From an uncultured Actinoplanes sp. (lineage in GTDB: Bacteria > Actinomycetota > Actinomycetes > Mycobacteriales > Micromonosporaceae), in contig NZ_CAKUCL010000020.1 in NCBI RefSeq assembly GCF_934643405.1, forward strand, positions 1 through 51,508: DNA of 51,508 nucleotides, given 5' to 3'. This document shows positions 16,120-24,120 of the stretch, in pieces; positions within the stretch are counted from its first letter, which is position 1; the number at the start of each line of letters is the position of its first letter. The notes beneath the pieces are model-generated. The model was not told where the DNA came from, made no database searches, and worked only from the letters and a program-made list of their open reading frames with translations. The translations under genes and the position numbers were made by a program.

Positions 16120-17511
16120 CTAGAGCGAGAGGCCTACTCCGCCGCGGCGCGGGTCGCCCGCTGCGCCGGCGCGGCCCACGGCGGTCACGCCGCCGAAGTA
16201 ATGGTTCAGGTCGGGCCACTGGTTGACCCGCCAACCGGCGTCGGCGAGCAGGGCCAGTTCCTCCCGCGGGTAGTCCGGCTCGACGTGCACGATGTCGTCC
16301 ACGACATGGAAGCGCGGCCGCGCGATCGCCGTCTCCATGTCCAGCCCGTCGACCAGCACGCCGAGCAACGTGCCGATCAGCGCGGTGCGGATCCGCGAAG
16401 CTCCCGCGGAACCCGCCGCAACCGCCAGGCCGCCGTCCGGGCCGATGACGACCAGCGGGCACATGTTGGACGACATCCGCTTGCCGGGAACCAGCGCCCC
16501 CGTGACCAGCTCTCCCTCCCCGAGCATCGAGTTCATGTTGACGCCCAGCCCGGGCGGCCACACCCCGGCCCCGATGCCGAGCGTCGTCGTGATGACGCAG
16601 GCGTTGCCCTCGGAGTCGACGACCGAGACGTTGGTCGTGTCACCGATCTTCTGACGGCCCTGGTCGCGCAGGGCGGTGGCCACCCCGACGGCCCGCTGCG
16701 GCCGCGTGAGGTCACCGGGCAGCCCGGCGATCGTGTCCACGGTGCGGTTCAGGTCGTGCCGTGCCAGCACCCGATGCCCGGCCATCTCCGCCACGTCGAC
16801 CGGCGTCTCCAGCACCCGATAGTCCGCCAGATCCCGCGGACCCAGACTGCCGCCGGCCGCCCGAACCGCGTCGACGAGCACCTTCGCGTACGTCCCCGTG
16901 TAGAAGATCTGCGGCCCCTCGGCAGCCAGCTCGGCCATCGTGCCGGCCAGCCCCTCGTGGAACAGCAGCTCTCCCGCGCCGAGGTTGCGCCCGCCGGGGG
17001 TGTAGACGGGAGCTCCGTCGCCCCAAGCCAGCGCCGGAGCACACGAGTCCAATGTGGCCGCATGCGCCGCCGGGAGGGGGACCCCGTCGCGGGCCAGCTC
17101 GATCGCCGGCGCCACCACGAGTTCCCAGGGCAGCCTTCCCCAGCGCCGGTGGACCTCACCGCAGCCTTTCGGCACCCCCGGCACCGCGACGCTGGCCCCG
17201 CCGATCTCGTACACCTGCGGCAGGCCACCGAAGACCACGTCCACCGCGACCATCCGGCTCGGCTCGCAGTCGCCGTCGATGCCCGGCACCGCCACGAAGA
17301 AGTCCAGACACGTCACCTTCCCGGTGGCCGCATCGAAGTAGGTGGCGAACCCGCCGCCCCCGAGCCCCGTGAAGATCGTCTCGGCGACGCAGCAGGCCAA
17401 AACCGCGGCGACCGCGGCATCGGCTGCCGAGCCTCCGGCTCGCAGGATTTCCAGTCCGGCGTTCGCGGTCGCCGGATGACTCGCGGCGACACCGGCCCCA
17501 ACGCTTTTCAT
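16120..17511 (-). CDS. Gamma-glutamyltransferase family protein, no signal peptide
   Basis: A 463-aa member of the Ntn-hydrolase GGT family. N-terminal ASHPATANAGLEILRAGGSAADAA and TGLGGGGF are family motifs. The autoprocessing site is IGDTTNVSVVDSEGNA, where Thr292 is the expected new N-terminal nucleophile; the usual TTH is TTN here. SSNMCPLVV and a Gly-rich GSAGASRI segment follow, as in small subunits. Classical GGT is secreted and about 580 aa; this one is short and lacks a signal, as in acylase or capsule-related relatives. It is divergent from a transporter and has a leaderless TACAGT -10 box 6 bases before ATG 17511. Confidence 0.88.
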   Translation of the reverse strand: MKSVGAGVAASHPATANAGLEILRAGGSAADAAVAAVLACCVAETIFTGLGGGGFATYFDAATGKVTCLDFFVAVPGIDGDCEPSRMVAVDVVFGGLPQVYEIGGASVAVPGVPKGCGEVHRRWGRLPWELVVAPAIELARDGVPLPAAHAATLDSCAPALAWGDGAPVYTPGGRNLGAGELLFHEGLAGTMAELAAEGPQIFYTGTYAKVLVDAVRAAGGSLGPRDLADYRVLETPVDVAEMAGHRVLARHDLNRTVDTIAGLPGDLTRPQRAVGVATALRDQGRQKIGDTTNVSVVDSEGNACVITTTLGIGAGVWPPGLGVNMNSMLGEGELVTGALVPGKRMSSNMCPLVVIGPDGGLAVAAGSAGASRIRTALIGTLLGVLVDGLDMETAIARPRFHVVDDIVHVEPDYPREELALLADAGWRVNQWPDLNHYFGGVTAVGRAGAAGDPRRGGVGLSL

Positions 17512-17517
17512 GCGGCG

Positions 17518-17523
17518 ACTGTA
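17518..17523 (-). promoter_or_regulatory. Leaderless -10 box of the GGT-like gene
   Basis: Minus-strand TACAGT ends 6 bases before ATG 17511. Confidence 0.55.
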
Positions 17524-17545
17524 GGCGTCACCTCCCTTTCGTGGT

Positions 17546-17551
17546 TACCAT
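17546..17551 (+). promoter_or_regulatory. Leaderless -10 box of the GPH transporter
   Basis: TACCAT ends 8 bases before ATG 17560. It faces the GGT promoter 22 bp away. Confidence 0.5.
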
Positions 17552-17559
17552 CCGCGTCC

Positions 17560-18897
17560 ATGACGACCACCGGTCCCACTCCCGGCGTACGGCCGGTGGC
17601 AGCCCTTCCTCGTCGTGTTCTTGCCGGATATTCCCTGGGTTCGCTGGTCACGGGCGCTTTCGGCACCGTGCCTGGTTTGCTCCTTCTGCCATATTTGACC
17701 GACACGTTGGGTGTCGCCGCCGGCGTGGCGGGACTTCTCGTGCTACTGCCCAAGGCTTGGGACGTCGTCGTCAACCCGGTGGCCGGCCGGGTCTCCGACC
17801 GCCGCGGCGACCGGCGGCCGTTCCTGCTCGGCGCCGGCCTCGCCCTCGCGGTCCTCTTCGCGGCAATCTTCGCCGGTCCGATCCGCAGCGGGTCGGGCGC
17901 CGGCGCGTACGTCGCCATCGCCTTCCTCGCCGCTGCCACCGCGTATGCCTTCTTCCAGGTGCCGTACGTCGCTATGCCGGCCGAGCTCACGTCCGGCACC
18001 GAGGGCTACGCCGAGCGCACCCGGCTGATGACCTGGCGAGTAGCGGTCCTCGCACTGGCCATCCTTATCTCCGGCGCCGTCGCGCCGCTGGTGGTCGAGC
18101 AGACCGGTGGCGGTCTCGCCGGTCACCGGTGGTCCGGCATCTTCGTCGCCCTCCTCATCGTCGTGGGAACCCTTGGCGTCTATGTCGGCACGCGCGGGGC
18201 CGAGACACGCTCGGCCGCCGAACCCGAGCCCGATCTGCGAACCCAGCTCCGCGTCGCCGCCGCCAACCGTCCCTTCGTCGTCCTCCTTCTCTGCTGGGTC
18301 GTCCAGGCTGTCGGCATCGGCACGATGCTGGCGGGCGTGCAGTACTTCGCCGACCACGTCATCGGCACCAAATCGGGCGCCACGCTCCTCTTCGCCGCCT
18401 TCGTCGGCCCGGCCCTGCTCGTCATGCCACTGTGGACACGGGTCGGCCGCCGCTACGGCAAACCCCGATCCCTCATCGTCGCGTCGCTGTTCTTCGCCGC
18501 GGGCGCCCTCGCCCTGCTTGCCGCGCCGGCGCTCCCGCCGGCCGCCATCTATCTGATCGTGGCGTGTGTCGGTGTGGGCTACGCCGGTCAGCAGGTGTTC
18601 GCCATGGCGATGCTTCCGGACTGCATCGCCTGGGACACCGAACGCACCGGCCGCCGCCAGGCCGGCGTCTTCACCGGCCTGTGGACCGCGGGGGAGACCC
18701 TCGGGCTCGCGCTCGGACCCGGTCTGTACGCATTGATCCTCCAGATCTTTGGATATGTCTCGTCGTCGACCGGCGAGGCCGCCACGCAGGACGACACCGC
18801 ACGGCTCGGCGTGCTTCTCGGCTTCACCGTGGTGCCGGCCGTGCTGGTCGGCGCCGCGGTCCTGCTATTAGGCGCCTATCGAGACGTGTCGCGGTAG
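17560..18897 (+). CDS. GPH-type major facilitator transporter
   Basis: A 445-aa membrane protein with about 12 hydrophobic helices. LPKAWDVVVNPVAGRVSDRRGDRRPFLL is the cation-binding helix II and loop 2-3 signature of the glycoside-pentoside-hexuronide:cation symporter family (MelB-like), with the DxVxxPxxG pattern. FFQVPYVAMPAELT (helix IV), TRLMTWR and the late LPDCIAWDTERTGRRQAG also match GPH. The substrate may be a sugar or a small anion. The divergent GGT-like gene is a possible functional partner: uptake of a glutamyl conjugate is one speculative link. The start at 17560 follows a -10 box with no leader. Confidence 0.9.
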   Translation: MTTTGPTPGVRPVAALPRRVLAGYSLGSLVTGAFGTVPGLLLLPYLTDTLGVAAGVAGLLVLLPKAWDVVVNPVAGRVSDRRGDRRPFLLGAGLALAVLFAAIFAGPIRSGSGAGAYVAIAFLAAATAYAFFQVPYVAMPAELTSGTEGYAERTRLMTWRVAVLALAILISGAVAPLVVEQTGGGLAGHRWSGIFVALLIVVGTLGVYVGTRGAETRSAAEPEPDLRTQLRVAAANRPFVVLLLCWVVQAVGIGTMLAGVQYFADHVIGTKSGATLLFAAFVGPALLVMPLWTRVGRRYGKPRSLIVASLFFAAGALALLAAPALPPAAIYLIVACVGVGYAGQQVFAMAMLPDCIAWDTERTGRRQAGVFTGLWTAGETLGLALGPGLYALILQIFGYVSSSTGEAATQDDTARLGVLLGFTVVPAVLVGAAVLLLGAYRDVSR

Positions 18898-18957
18898 GCG
18901 ACTTAGGTCTATTCGGCGTCGACCATCGGCGGCTATCCGCGCCGGCGACCGCTCCAT

Positions 18958-18963
18958 TAGCGT
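18958..18963 (+). promoter_or_regulatory. Leaderless -10 box of the PLP decarboxylase gene
   Basis: TAGCGT ends 7 bases before ATG 18971. Confidence 0.55.
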
Positions 18964-18970
18964 CATCGCC

Positions 18971-20413
18971 ATGTTCGAAGCGCTGCCCGAGAAGGGCGTC
19001 CCAGGCGAGCAGATCCTCGCCGAGCTGCGCGAGCTGCGGGCCGCGGATCTACCGACCCACGGCGGCCGGCTGTTCGCCTATGTCTACGACCCTGCCGTCG
19101 AGGGCCTGGACGAACTGGCCCGCGAGGCTCACGCGATCTCGGCGCACGTCAACGGGCTTGATCCGACAGCGTTCCCGTCCCTGCTCGCGATGGAGAACGC
19201 TCTGGTCGGCGCCGCCGCCCGGCTGCTCGGTGGCGGCCCGGGGACGGTCGGCAGCGTCACGAGCGGGGGCACCGAGTCGCTGATCCTCACGGTCAAGGCA
19301 GCCCGCGACTCCCGGCCCGACCTGACCGACCCGCGTCTGGTCGTCCCGTCCACCGCGCATGCCGCGTTCGCGAAGGCGGCGCACTATCTGCGCGTCGCGC
19401 TCGACGTGGTGCCGGTGGGCGACGACCTGCGCGCAGACCCGGAGGCGATGGCGGCGGCGATACGTCCCGACACCGTGCTCGTCGCCGCCTCGGCTCCGTC
19501 CTACGCCCACGGGGTTGTCGACCCCATACCGCAGCTCGCCGCGACGGCGGCCGAGCGTGGCGTGCGCTTCCACGTGGACGCCTGCTTCGGCGGCTGGTTG
19601 CTTCCCTATCTCCGCCGCCTCGGCGCCGACCTGCCGGCGTTCGATCTGTCGGTGCCGGGCGTCACGAGCATCTCGGTCGACCTGCACAAGTACGCGTACG
19701 CCCCCAAGGGCGTCTCGCTCCTGCTGCATCGTGACGAGGAGCTGCGCCTTCGGCAGTATTTCGCCTATGCCGACTGGCCGGGATACACGATGATCAACTC
19801 GATCATCTCGTCCACCCGGTCCGGCGGCCCGATCGCCTCGGCTCTGGCAACGCTGCGGAGCATCGGCGACGCAGGCTATCTCGACCTCGCCCGGCGCACT
19901 CGCGACGCCGTCGCCGAGCTGGCGAGCGCGGTGTCCGCGACCGAGGGCGTGCGGTTGTACGCGCCGGCCGAGACCAGCGTGGTCTGCCTGGCCGCCGACG
20001 GGGTCGATCTGTTCGTGCTCGCCGACGAGCTTGCCGCACGCGGATGGCACACACAGCCGCAGCTGGCGTTCGGGAAGATGCCGCCCACCATCCACCTGAC
20101 GGTGACCGCGGCGGTGAGTGCGACGGCGGCGGAGTTCGGGCCGTCGCTGGTCGAGGCGGTCGCCGCCGCGCGCGCCCGGGGGCCGGTCGATCTACCGGCG
20201 CCCCTGCTGGAGGCGGCCGGCGCGCTCACTCCCGAGATGGTCACGCCCGACCTCGTCGCGGGGCTCGCCGAGGGGCTAGGGCTGGGCGCCGGTGACTTCA
20301 GCCGCATGGCCGGGGTCAACACGTTGCTCAACGTGGCGCCGCCGGCGCTGCGGGAGGCACTGCTGACCGGGTTCATGAGCCTGCTGCAGCGGCCCGCCCC
20401 GGCGACGGAGTAG
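18971..20413 (+). CDS. PLP-dependent decarboxylase/sphingosine-1-phosphate lyase-like
   Basis: A 480-aa fold-type I PLP enzyme of the group II decarboxylase family. SVTSGGTESLILTVKAARD (95-113) binds phosphate, HVDACFGGW with Asp203 contacts the pyridine N, and SVDLHKYAYAPKG carries the Schiff-base Lys240. The short N-terminus and the HKYAYAPKG context fit sphingosine-1-phosphate lyase and tyrosine/glutamate decarboxylase relatives in actinobacteria. The substrate is uncertain. The last ~80 residues add a helical extension. Its stop codon TAG is also the first half of the -10 box of nuoB. Confidence 0.9.
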   Translation: MFEALPEKGVPGEQILAELRELRAADLPTHGGRLFAYVYDPAVEGLDELAREAHAISAHVNGLDPTAFPSLLAMENALVGAAARLLGGGPGTVGSVTSGGTESLILTVKAARDSRPDLTDPRLVVPSTAHAAFAKAAHYLRVALDVVPVGDDLRADPEAMAAAIRPDTVLVAASAPSYAHGVVDPIPQLAATAAERGVRFHVDACFGGWLLPYLRRLGADLPAFDLSVPGVTSISVDLHKYAYAPKGVSLLLHRDEELRLRQYFAYADWPGYTMINSIISSTRSGGPIASALATLRSIGDAGYLDLARRTRDAVAELASAVSATEGVRLYAPAETSVVCLAADGVDLFVLADELAARGWHTQPQLAFGKMPPTIHLTVTAAVSATAAEFGPSLVEAVAAARARGPVDLPAPLLEAAGALTPEMVTPDLVAGLAEGLGLGAGDFSRMAGVNTLLNVAPPALREALLTGFMSLLQRPAPATE

Positions 20414-20416
20414 GTT
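20411..20416 (+). promoter_or_regulatory. Leaderless -10 box of nuoB
   Basis: TAGGTT overlaps the stop of the decarboxylase gene and ends 6 bases before GTG 20423. Confidence 0.5.
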
Positions 20417-20422
20417 GGCGTC

Positions 20423-20965
20423 GTGGCCGGTCTGCCAGATGTGCTCGGGGAACCCATCCGGTTCGTGTTGAACTGGGGACGGCGCTATTCGCTGTGGGTG
20501 TTCAACTTCGGGCTGGCGTGCTGCGCGATCGAATTCATCGCGTCGAGCATGAGCCGGCACGACTTCATGCGCATGGGCGTGATCCCGTTCGCGCACGGTC
20601 CGAGGCAGGCCGACCTGATGGTCGTCTCGGGCACGGTGACCGACAAGATGGCTCCCGCGATCAAGCGGCTGTACGACCAGATGCCCGAGCCGAAGTACGT
20701 GATCTCGTTCGGGTCGTGCTCGAACTGCGGCGGCCCGTACTGGGACTCGTATTCGGTGACCAAGGGCGTGGACCAGATCATCCCGGTCGACGTGTACGTG
20801 CCGGGGTGTCCGCCGCGCCCCGAGGCGTTGCTGCACGGCATCCTGCGCCTGCAGGAGAAGATCGCCGCGGAGCAGTCCGGGCCGGGCGGGGTGTCGCGGC
20901 CCGATCCGTTGTCGCGCCGGGACGCCGCGTCGCTGACGGCGCCGCTGGTCAAGCCGCCGGCGTAG
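20423..20965 (+). CDS. nuoB: NADH-quinone oxidoreductase subunit B (accessory copy)
   Basis: A 180-aa NuoB that carries iron-sulfur cluster N2, the last electron carrier before quinone. The cluster ligands are visible: Cys33-Cys34 in GLACCAIEF, Cys99 in GSCSNCGG (Cys102 is extra) and Cys129 in VPGCPPRPE. The C-terminus after about 150 is a short Pro/Arg tail. It opens an accessory nuo cluster that lacks nuoA upstream; the preceding gene is a PLP decarboxylase. It must pair with a NuoD-type subunit, which is not encoded in the window. Confidence 0.95.
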   Translation: MAGLPDVLGEPIRFVLNWGRRYSLWVFNFGLACCAIEFIASSMSRHDFMRMGVIPFAHGPRQADLMVVSGTVTDKMAPAIKRLYDQMPEPKYVISFGSCSNCGGPYWDSYSVTKGVDQIIPVDVYVPGCPPRPEALLHGILRLQEKIAAEQSGPGGVSRPDPLSRRDAASLTAPLVKPPA

Positions 20966-20999
20966 GTTCGGCGGCTCTTGGGAGCCCGCAGGACCGGAA

Positions 21000-21175
21000 G
21001 GCGGGGGCCGGGCGGTCGAGCGCCGGGCGGTCGGGAGAGGCCGGGCGGTGCGGAGAGGCCGGGCGGTCCGGACAGGCGGGCGGTGTGGAGAGGCCGGCGG
21101 TGCGGAAAGGCCGGGCGGTGCCGACAGGCCGGCGGAGGCGAGAGGTCGGGCGGTGCGGGGACGGCCTTGGGGCGG
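21000..21175. repeat. Degenerate G-rich minisatellite
   Basis: About nine units of 16-18 bp with consensus RAGGCCGGGCGGTGCGGA lie back to back between nuoB and the DUF2252 gene. Units differ by single bases or 1-2 base deletions. No ORF on either strand looks like a protein here. Together with flanks it fills the 260-bp gene-free gap 20966-21225. Confidence 0.85.
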
Positions 21176-21213
21176 CGTCGGGCTTGTGACAACGCTGGGT
21201 GGATCTCCGGGAC

Positions 21214-21219
21214 TACCCT
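21214..21219 (+). promoter_or_regulatory. Leaderless -10 box of the DUF2252 gene
   Basis: TACCCT ends 6 bases before ATG 21226. Confidence 0.55.
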
Positions 21220-21225
21220 CCCGTT

Positions 21226-22536
21226 ATGAGTGAGCAATCCCGCGCCGAGTTCATCACCGACGTTCTGAGCAGGGAGTTCGGTGCCTTGATGGCGCTGGAC
21301 CCGGCCGCGTTCCGGCGGAAGTTCCGGAAGATGGCCGCCTCGCCGTTCGCGTTCTACCGGGGGAGCGCCTCGCTCTTCTACGCGGATCTGGCGGCCGGTT
21401 ACGCGGATGACAGCTTCCTCGATGAGTTGACGAGCCGGGTCTGGATCCACGGCGATCTGCATGCCGAGAACTTCGGGACGTACATGAACTCGTCGGGTGT
21501 GCTGGTCTTCAACGTCAATGACTTCGACGAGGCGTACGTGGGACCCTTCTCCTGGGATCTCAAGCGCTTCTCCGCCAGCCTGGCCCTCATCGGGTACCAG
21601 AAAGCCCTCTCCGACCAGAACATCACCGAGCTGGTGACCACCTTCGCCCGCTCGTATCTGACCGAGCTGCGGGCGATCGCCGCCGGTGGGGACGACGCCA
21701 TCGGGTCGATCACGCTGGAGAACGCGGACGGCGTCCTCAAACGGGTTCTGCAGGAAGCCCGGCTCAACACGCGGGTCGAGCTGCTCGACAACCAGACCAC
21801 CATCGACGACTACGACCGCCGGTTCTCGCTGCTGGACGGCGTCTACGAGGTGGAGCCGGAGACCGACGCTCAGGTCCGGGCCGCCTTCGAGCGCTACCTC
21901 GGGACGCTGCCGGACTCGAACCGGCGGGTGTCCGCCAAGATCAAGGACATCAAGCTGCGCAAGGGCGTGGGGATCGGCTCGGCCGGGCTGCCCTCGTACA
22001 ACATGCTGCTCGAGGGCCACACCCAGGCCCTGGAGAACGACGTGATCATCTACATGAAGCAGGCTCAGGTGCCGGCCGTGGCGCGCTGGATCGACGACGA
22101 GCGCGTCCGGTCGTACTTCCTGCACCAGGGCCACCGCACCGCCGAGTCGCAGCGGGCGCTTCAGGCGCACGCCGATCCCTGGCTGGGATACACCGAACTC
22201 AACGGCGTCGGCCAGCTGGTCGCCGAGGTCTCGCCGTACGCCGCCGACCTCGACTGGTCCGACGTGAACGAGCCGGAGGAGCTGACCGGCGTGATCGCCG
22301 ACCTGGGCCGGGCCGTTGCCCGCATGCACTCGGTCGCCGACGACGAGTCCAGCCACGACCTGGTCGACTTCTCCACCGAGGAGGCCATCGTCGCCGCCGT
22401 CGACAAGGACGAGGCCGGCTTCGTGGGCCACCTCGTCGATTTCGCCCACCGGTACGGCGACCAAGCGCGCGAGGACCACCAGGACTTCGTGGACGTGTTC
22501 CGCAACGGAAGGTTGCCGGGCCTCACCCAACCGTGA
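21226..22536 (+). CDS. DUF2252 kinase-fold protein
   Basis: A 436-aa protein of the DUF2252 family. HGDLHAEN (75-82) followed by NDFDEA (98-103) are equivalents of the catalytic loop and the metal-binding Asp of aminoglycoside/HipA-type kinases, so a phosphotransferase activity is plausible but unproven. FAFYRGSASLFYADL near the N-terminus and the late LIGYQKAL and GVGIGSAGLPSYN segments are also family marks. It lies inside the nuo cluster between nuoB and nuoC, in the same direction and with its own -10 box. Its stop is 19 bp before nuoC. Confidence 0.88.
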   Translation: MSEQSRAEFITDVLSREFGALMALDPAAFRRKFRKMAASPFAFYRGSASLFYADLAAGYADDSFLDELTSRVWIHGDLHAENFGTYMNSSGVLVFNVNDFDEAYVGPFSWDLKRFSASLALIGYQKALSDQNITELVTTFARSYLTELRAIAAGGDDAIGSITLENADGVLKRVLQEARLNTRVELLDNQTTIDDYDRRFSLLDGVYEVEPETDAQVRAAFERYLGTLPDSNRRVSAKIKDIKLRKGVGIGSAGLPSYNMLLEGHTQALENDVIIYMKQAQVPAVARWIDDERVRSYFLHQGHRTAESQRALQAHADPWLGYTELNGVGQLVAEVSPYAADLDWSDVNEPEELTGVIADLGRAVARMHSVADDESSHDLVDFSTEEAIVAAVDKDEAGFVGHLVDFAHRYGDQAREDHQDFVDVFRNGRLPGLTQP

Positions 22537-22542
22537 AGACCC

Positions 22543-22548
22543 TAGGAT
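22543..22548 (+). promoter_or_regulatory. Leaderless -10 box of nuoC
   Basis: TAGGAT ends 7 bases before ATG 22556. It overlaps the alternative start ATG 22547 and so favours the later one. Confidence 0.55.
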
Positions 22549-22555
22549 GGCACGC

Positions 22556-23161
22556 ATGACGCCCGAAGAGGTCGGCGAGCGCTTCGTCGCGCTGCTGACC
22601 GACGACTCCCCGGACGCGCCTCCGGGCGAGATCGTCGCCAGCCTGTCCGGAGGCGGCGCCGGGCACCAGCGGGCCGTCGTGGATCTCCCGGTCGCCCGCT
22701 GGTGGGAGGCGGTCGGCACGGCCAAGCACAACGGCGCGCTCGGCTGCGACTTCTTCGACTGGCTCTCCGCCGTGGACGAGCTGGACGGCGGCTTCACGGT
22801 CGTCTGCCACCTCTACTCGAGCCGCCGCAAGCACTCGCTGCTCCTGCGCACCCGCGTGCCGCGCGACGAGCCGGTCGTCGAGTCCGTCGTGGAGCTCTTC
22901 CCGGGCGCGGCGTGGCACGAGCGGGAGACCTACGAGATGTTCGGCATCACCTTCGCCCGCCACCCTGATCTGCGCCCGCTGCTGCTGCCGCCCGGCTTCG
23001 AGGGGCATCCGCTGCGCAAGGAGTTCGTGCTGGCCGCGCGGGTCGCCAAGGCCTGGCCGGGCGCGAAGGAGCCGGGCGAGTCGGAGAGCGGCGCCGCCAA
23101 GCGCGCCCCGATGCGCCCGCCCGGCGTGCCCGACCCGAACGAGTGGGGCCCGCACGCATGA
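22556..23161 (+). CDS. nuoC: NADH-quinone oxidoreductase subunit C (accessory copy)
   Basis: A 201-aa NuoC (30-kDa subunit). CDFFDWLSAVDELDGGFTVV in the first half and WHERETYEMFGITFARHPDLRPLLLPPGFEGHPLRKEF in the second half are the family signature; the latter contacts NuoD in complex I. The C-terminus has an extra charged and Pro-rich tail. The start is set by the -10 box; the in-frame ATG 22547 would add three residues. It overlaps nuoH by ATGA. Confidence 0.92.
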   Translation: MTPEEVGERFVALLTDDSPDAPPGEIVASLSGGGAGHQRAVVDLPVARWWEAVGTAKHNGALGCDFFDWLSAVDELDGGFTVVCHLYSSRRKHSLLLRTRVPRDEPVVESVVELFPGAAWHERETYEMFGITFARHPDLRPLLLPPGFEGHPLRKEFVLAARVAKAWPGAKEPGESESGAAKRAPMRPPGVPDPNEWGPHA

Positions 23162-24120
23162 TCCCGCTCTGGCTCGAACTGATCATCCGGGTCGTCGCGG
23201 TGGTCGCCGCGTTCCTCGTGCTGCCGCTCATCGTGGGGCAGACGGAGCACAAGGTCATGGCGCACATGCAGGCGCGCGTCGGCCCGATGTACGCGGGCGG
23301 CTTCCACGGCTGGGCGCAGCTGGTCGCGGACGGCGTGAAGTTCGTCCAGAAGGAGGACATCGCCCCGAACGGCGCCGACCGGAGAGTCTTCCGGCTGGCC
23401 CCGCTGGTGGCTCTCTTCCCGTACCTGCTGGTCCTGCTCGCCATCCCGCTCGGACCCGGCAGCCTCGTCGCCCAGGCCCTCGACGTGGGTCTGTTCTTCG
23501 TTCTCGCCCTGCTGGGCGTCGGTGTCCTCGCCGTGCTGATGTCCGCCTGGGCGTCGGCCAACAAGTACAGCCTGCTCGGTGGCCTGCGCGGCGCCGCTCA
23601 GCTGCTCGGGTACGAGCTGCCGCTGGTGCTGTCCGCGGCCAGCGTCGCCACCGCGGCCGGCACCCTGAGCCTGTCCGGCATCGTGGAGGCATGGCGTCCG
23701 TGGTGGCTGCTCTGGCAGCTGCCCGCCGCGGTGGTCTTCTTCATCTCCGGCCTCGCCGAGATCCGCCGCCCGCCGTTCGACATGCCCATCGCCGACTCCG
23801 AGCTCGTCTTCGGCTACATGACCGAGTACACCGGACTGCGCTTCGCGTTCTTCCTGCTCGCCGAGTACGTCGGCATCGTGGTCATCGCCGCGCTCACCAC
23901 CGTGCTGTTCCTCGGCGGCTGGCACGGCCCGCTCTCCGACCAGCTGGGCTGGCTGTGGACGCTGCTGAAGGTCTTCGCGGTGTCCTTCGTGATCATCTGG
24001 TTCCGCGTGGCGTATCCCCGGCTGCGCGAGGACCAGCTGCAACGCCTGTGCTGGCTGGTCCTCGTGCCGGTCGCCCTGCTGCAGCTGGTGCTGACCGCGA
24101 CCGTCAAGGTCCTCAGCTGA
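23158..24120 (+). CDS. nuoH: NADH-quinone oxidoreductase subunit H (accessory copy)
   Basis: A 320-aa membrane subunit with about eight helices that forms much of the quinone chamber roof. The conserved RVGPMYAGGFHGWAQLVADGVKF loop and GLRGAAQLLGYELPLVLS helix are present. The usual ETNRAPFDLPEAEQEL loop reads EIRRPPFDMPIADSEL, a divergent version that keeps Pro-Phe-Asp and several acids. The start ATG 23158 overlaps nuoC. The last 8 bp overlap the convergent transglutaminase gene, which ends the nuoCH transcription unit. Confidence 0.95.
   Translation: MIPLWLELIIRVVAVVAAFLVLPLIVGQTEHKVMAHMQARVGPMYAGGFHGWAQLVADGVKFVQKEDIAPNGADRRVFRLAPLVALFPYLLVLLAIPLGPGSLVAQALDVGLFFVLALLGVGVLAVLMSAWASANKYSLLGGLRGAAQLLGYELPLVLSAASVATAAGTLSLSGIVEAWRPWWLLWQLPAAVVFFISGLAEIRRPPFDMPIADSELVFGYMTEYTGLRFAFFLLAEYVGIVVIAALTTVLFLGGWHGPLSDQLGWLWTLLKVFAVSFVIIWFRVAYPRLREDQLQRLCWLVLVPVALLQLVLTATVKVLS

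Noticed and set aside
16201..17559. Upstream open extension of the GPH transporter (about 450 codons)
   Set aside because: It is antisense to the GGT-like gene and low-complexity; the transporter starts at ATG 17560 after its -10 box.
21000..21175. Possible CRISPR array
   Set aside because: Units of about 17 bp are directly adjacent with no spacers. No cas gene is present in the window.
20485..22797. A 770-codon minus-strand frame across nuoB and DUF2252
   Set aside because: Crosses a promoter and a minisatellite and shows no domain; the plus strand is coding.
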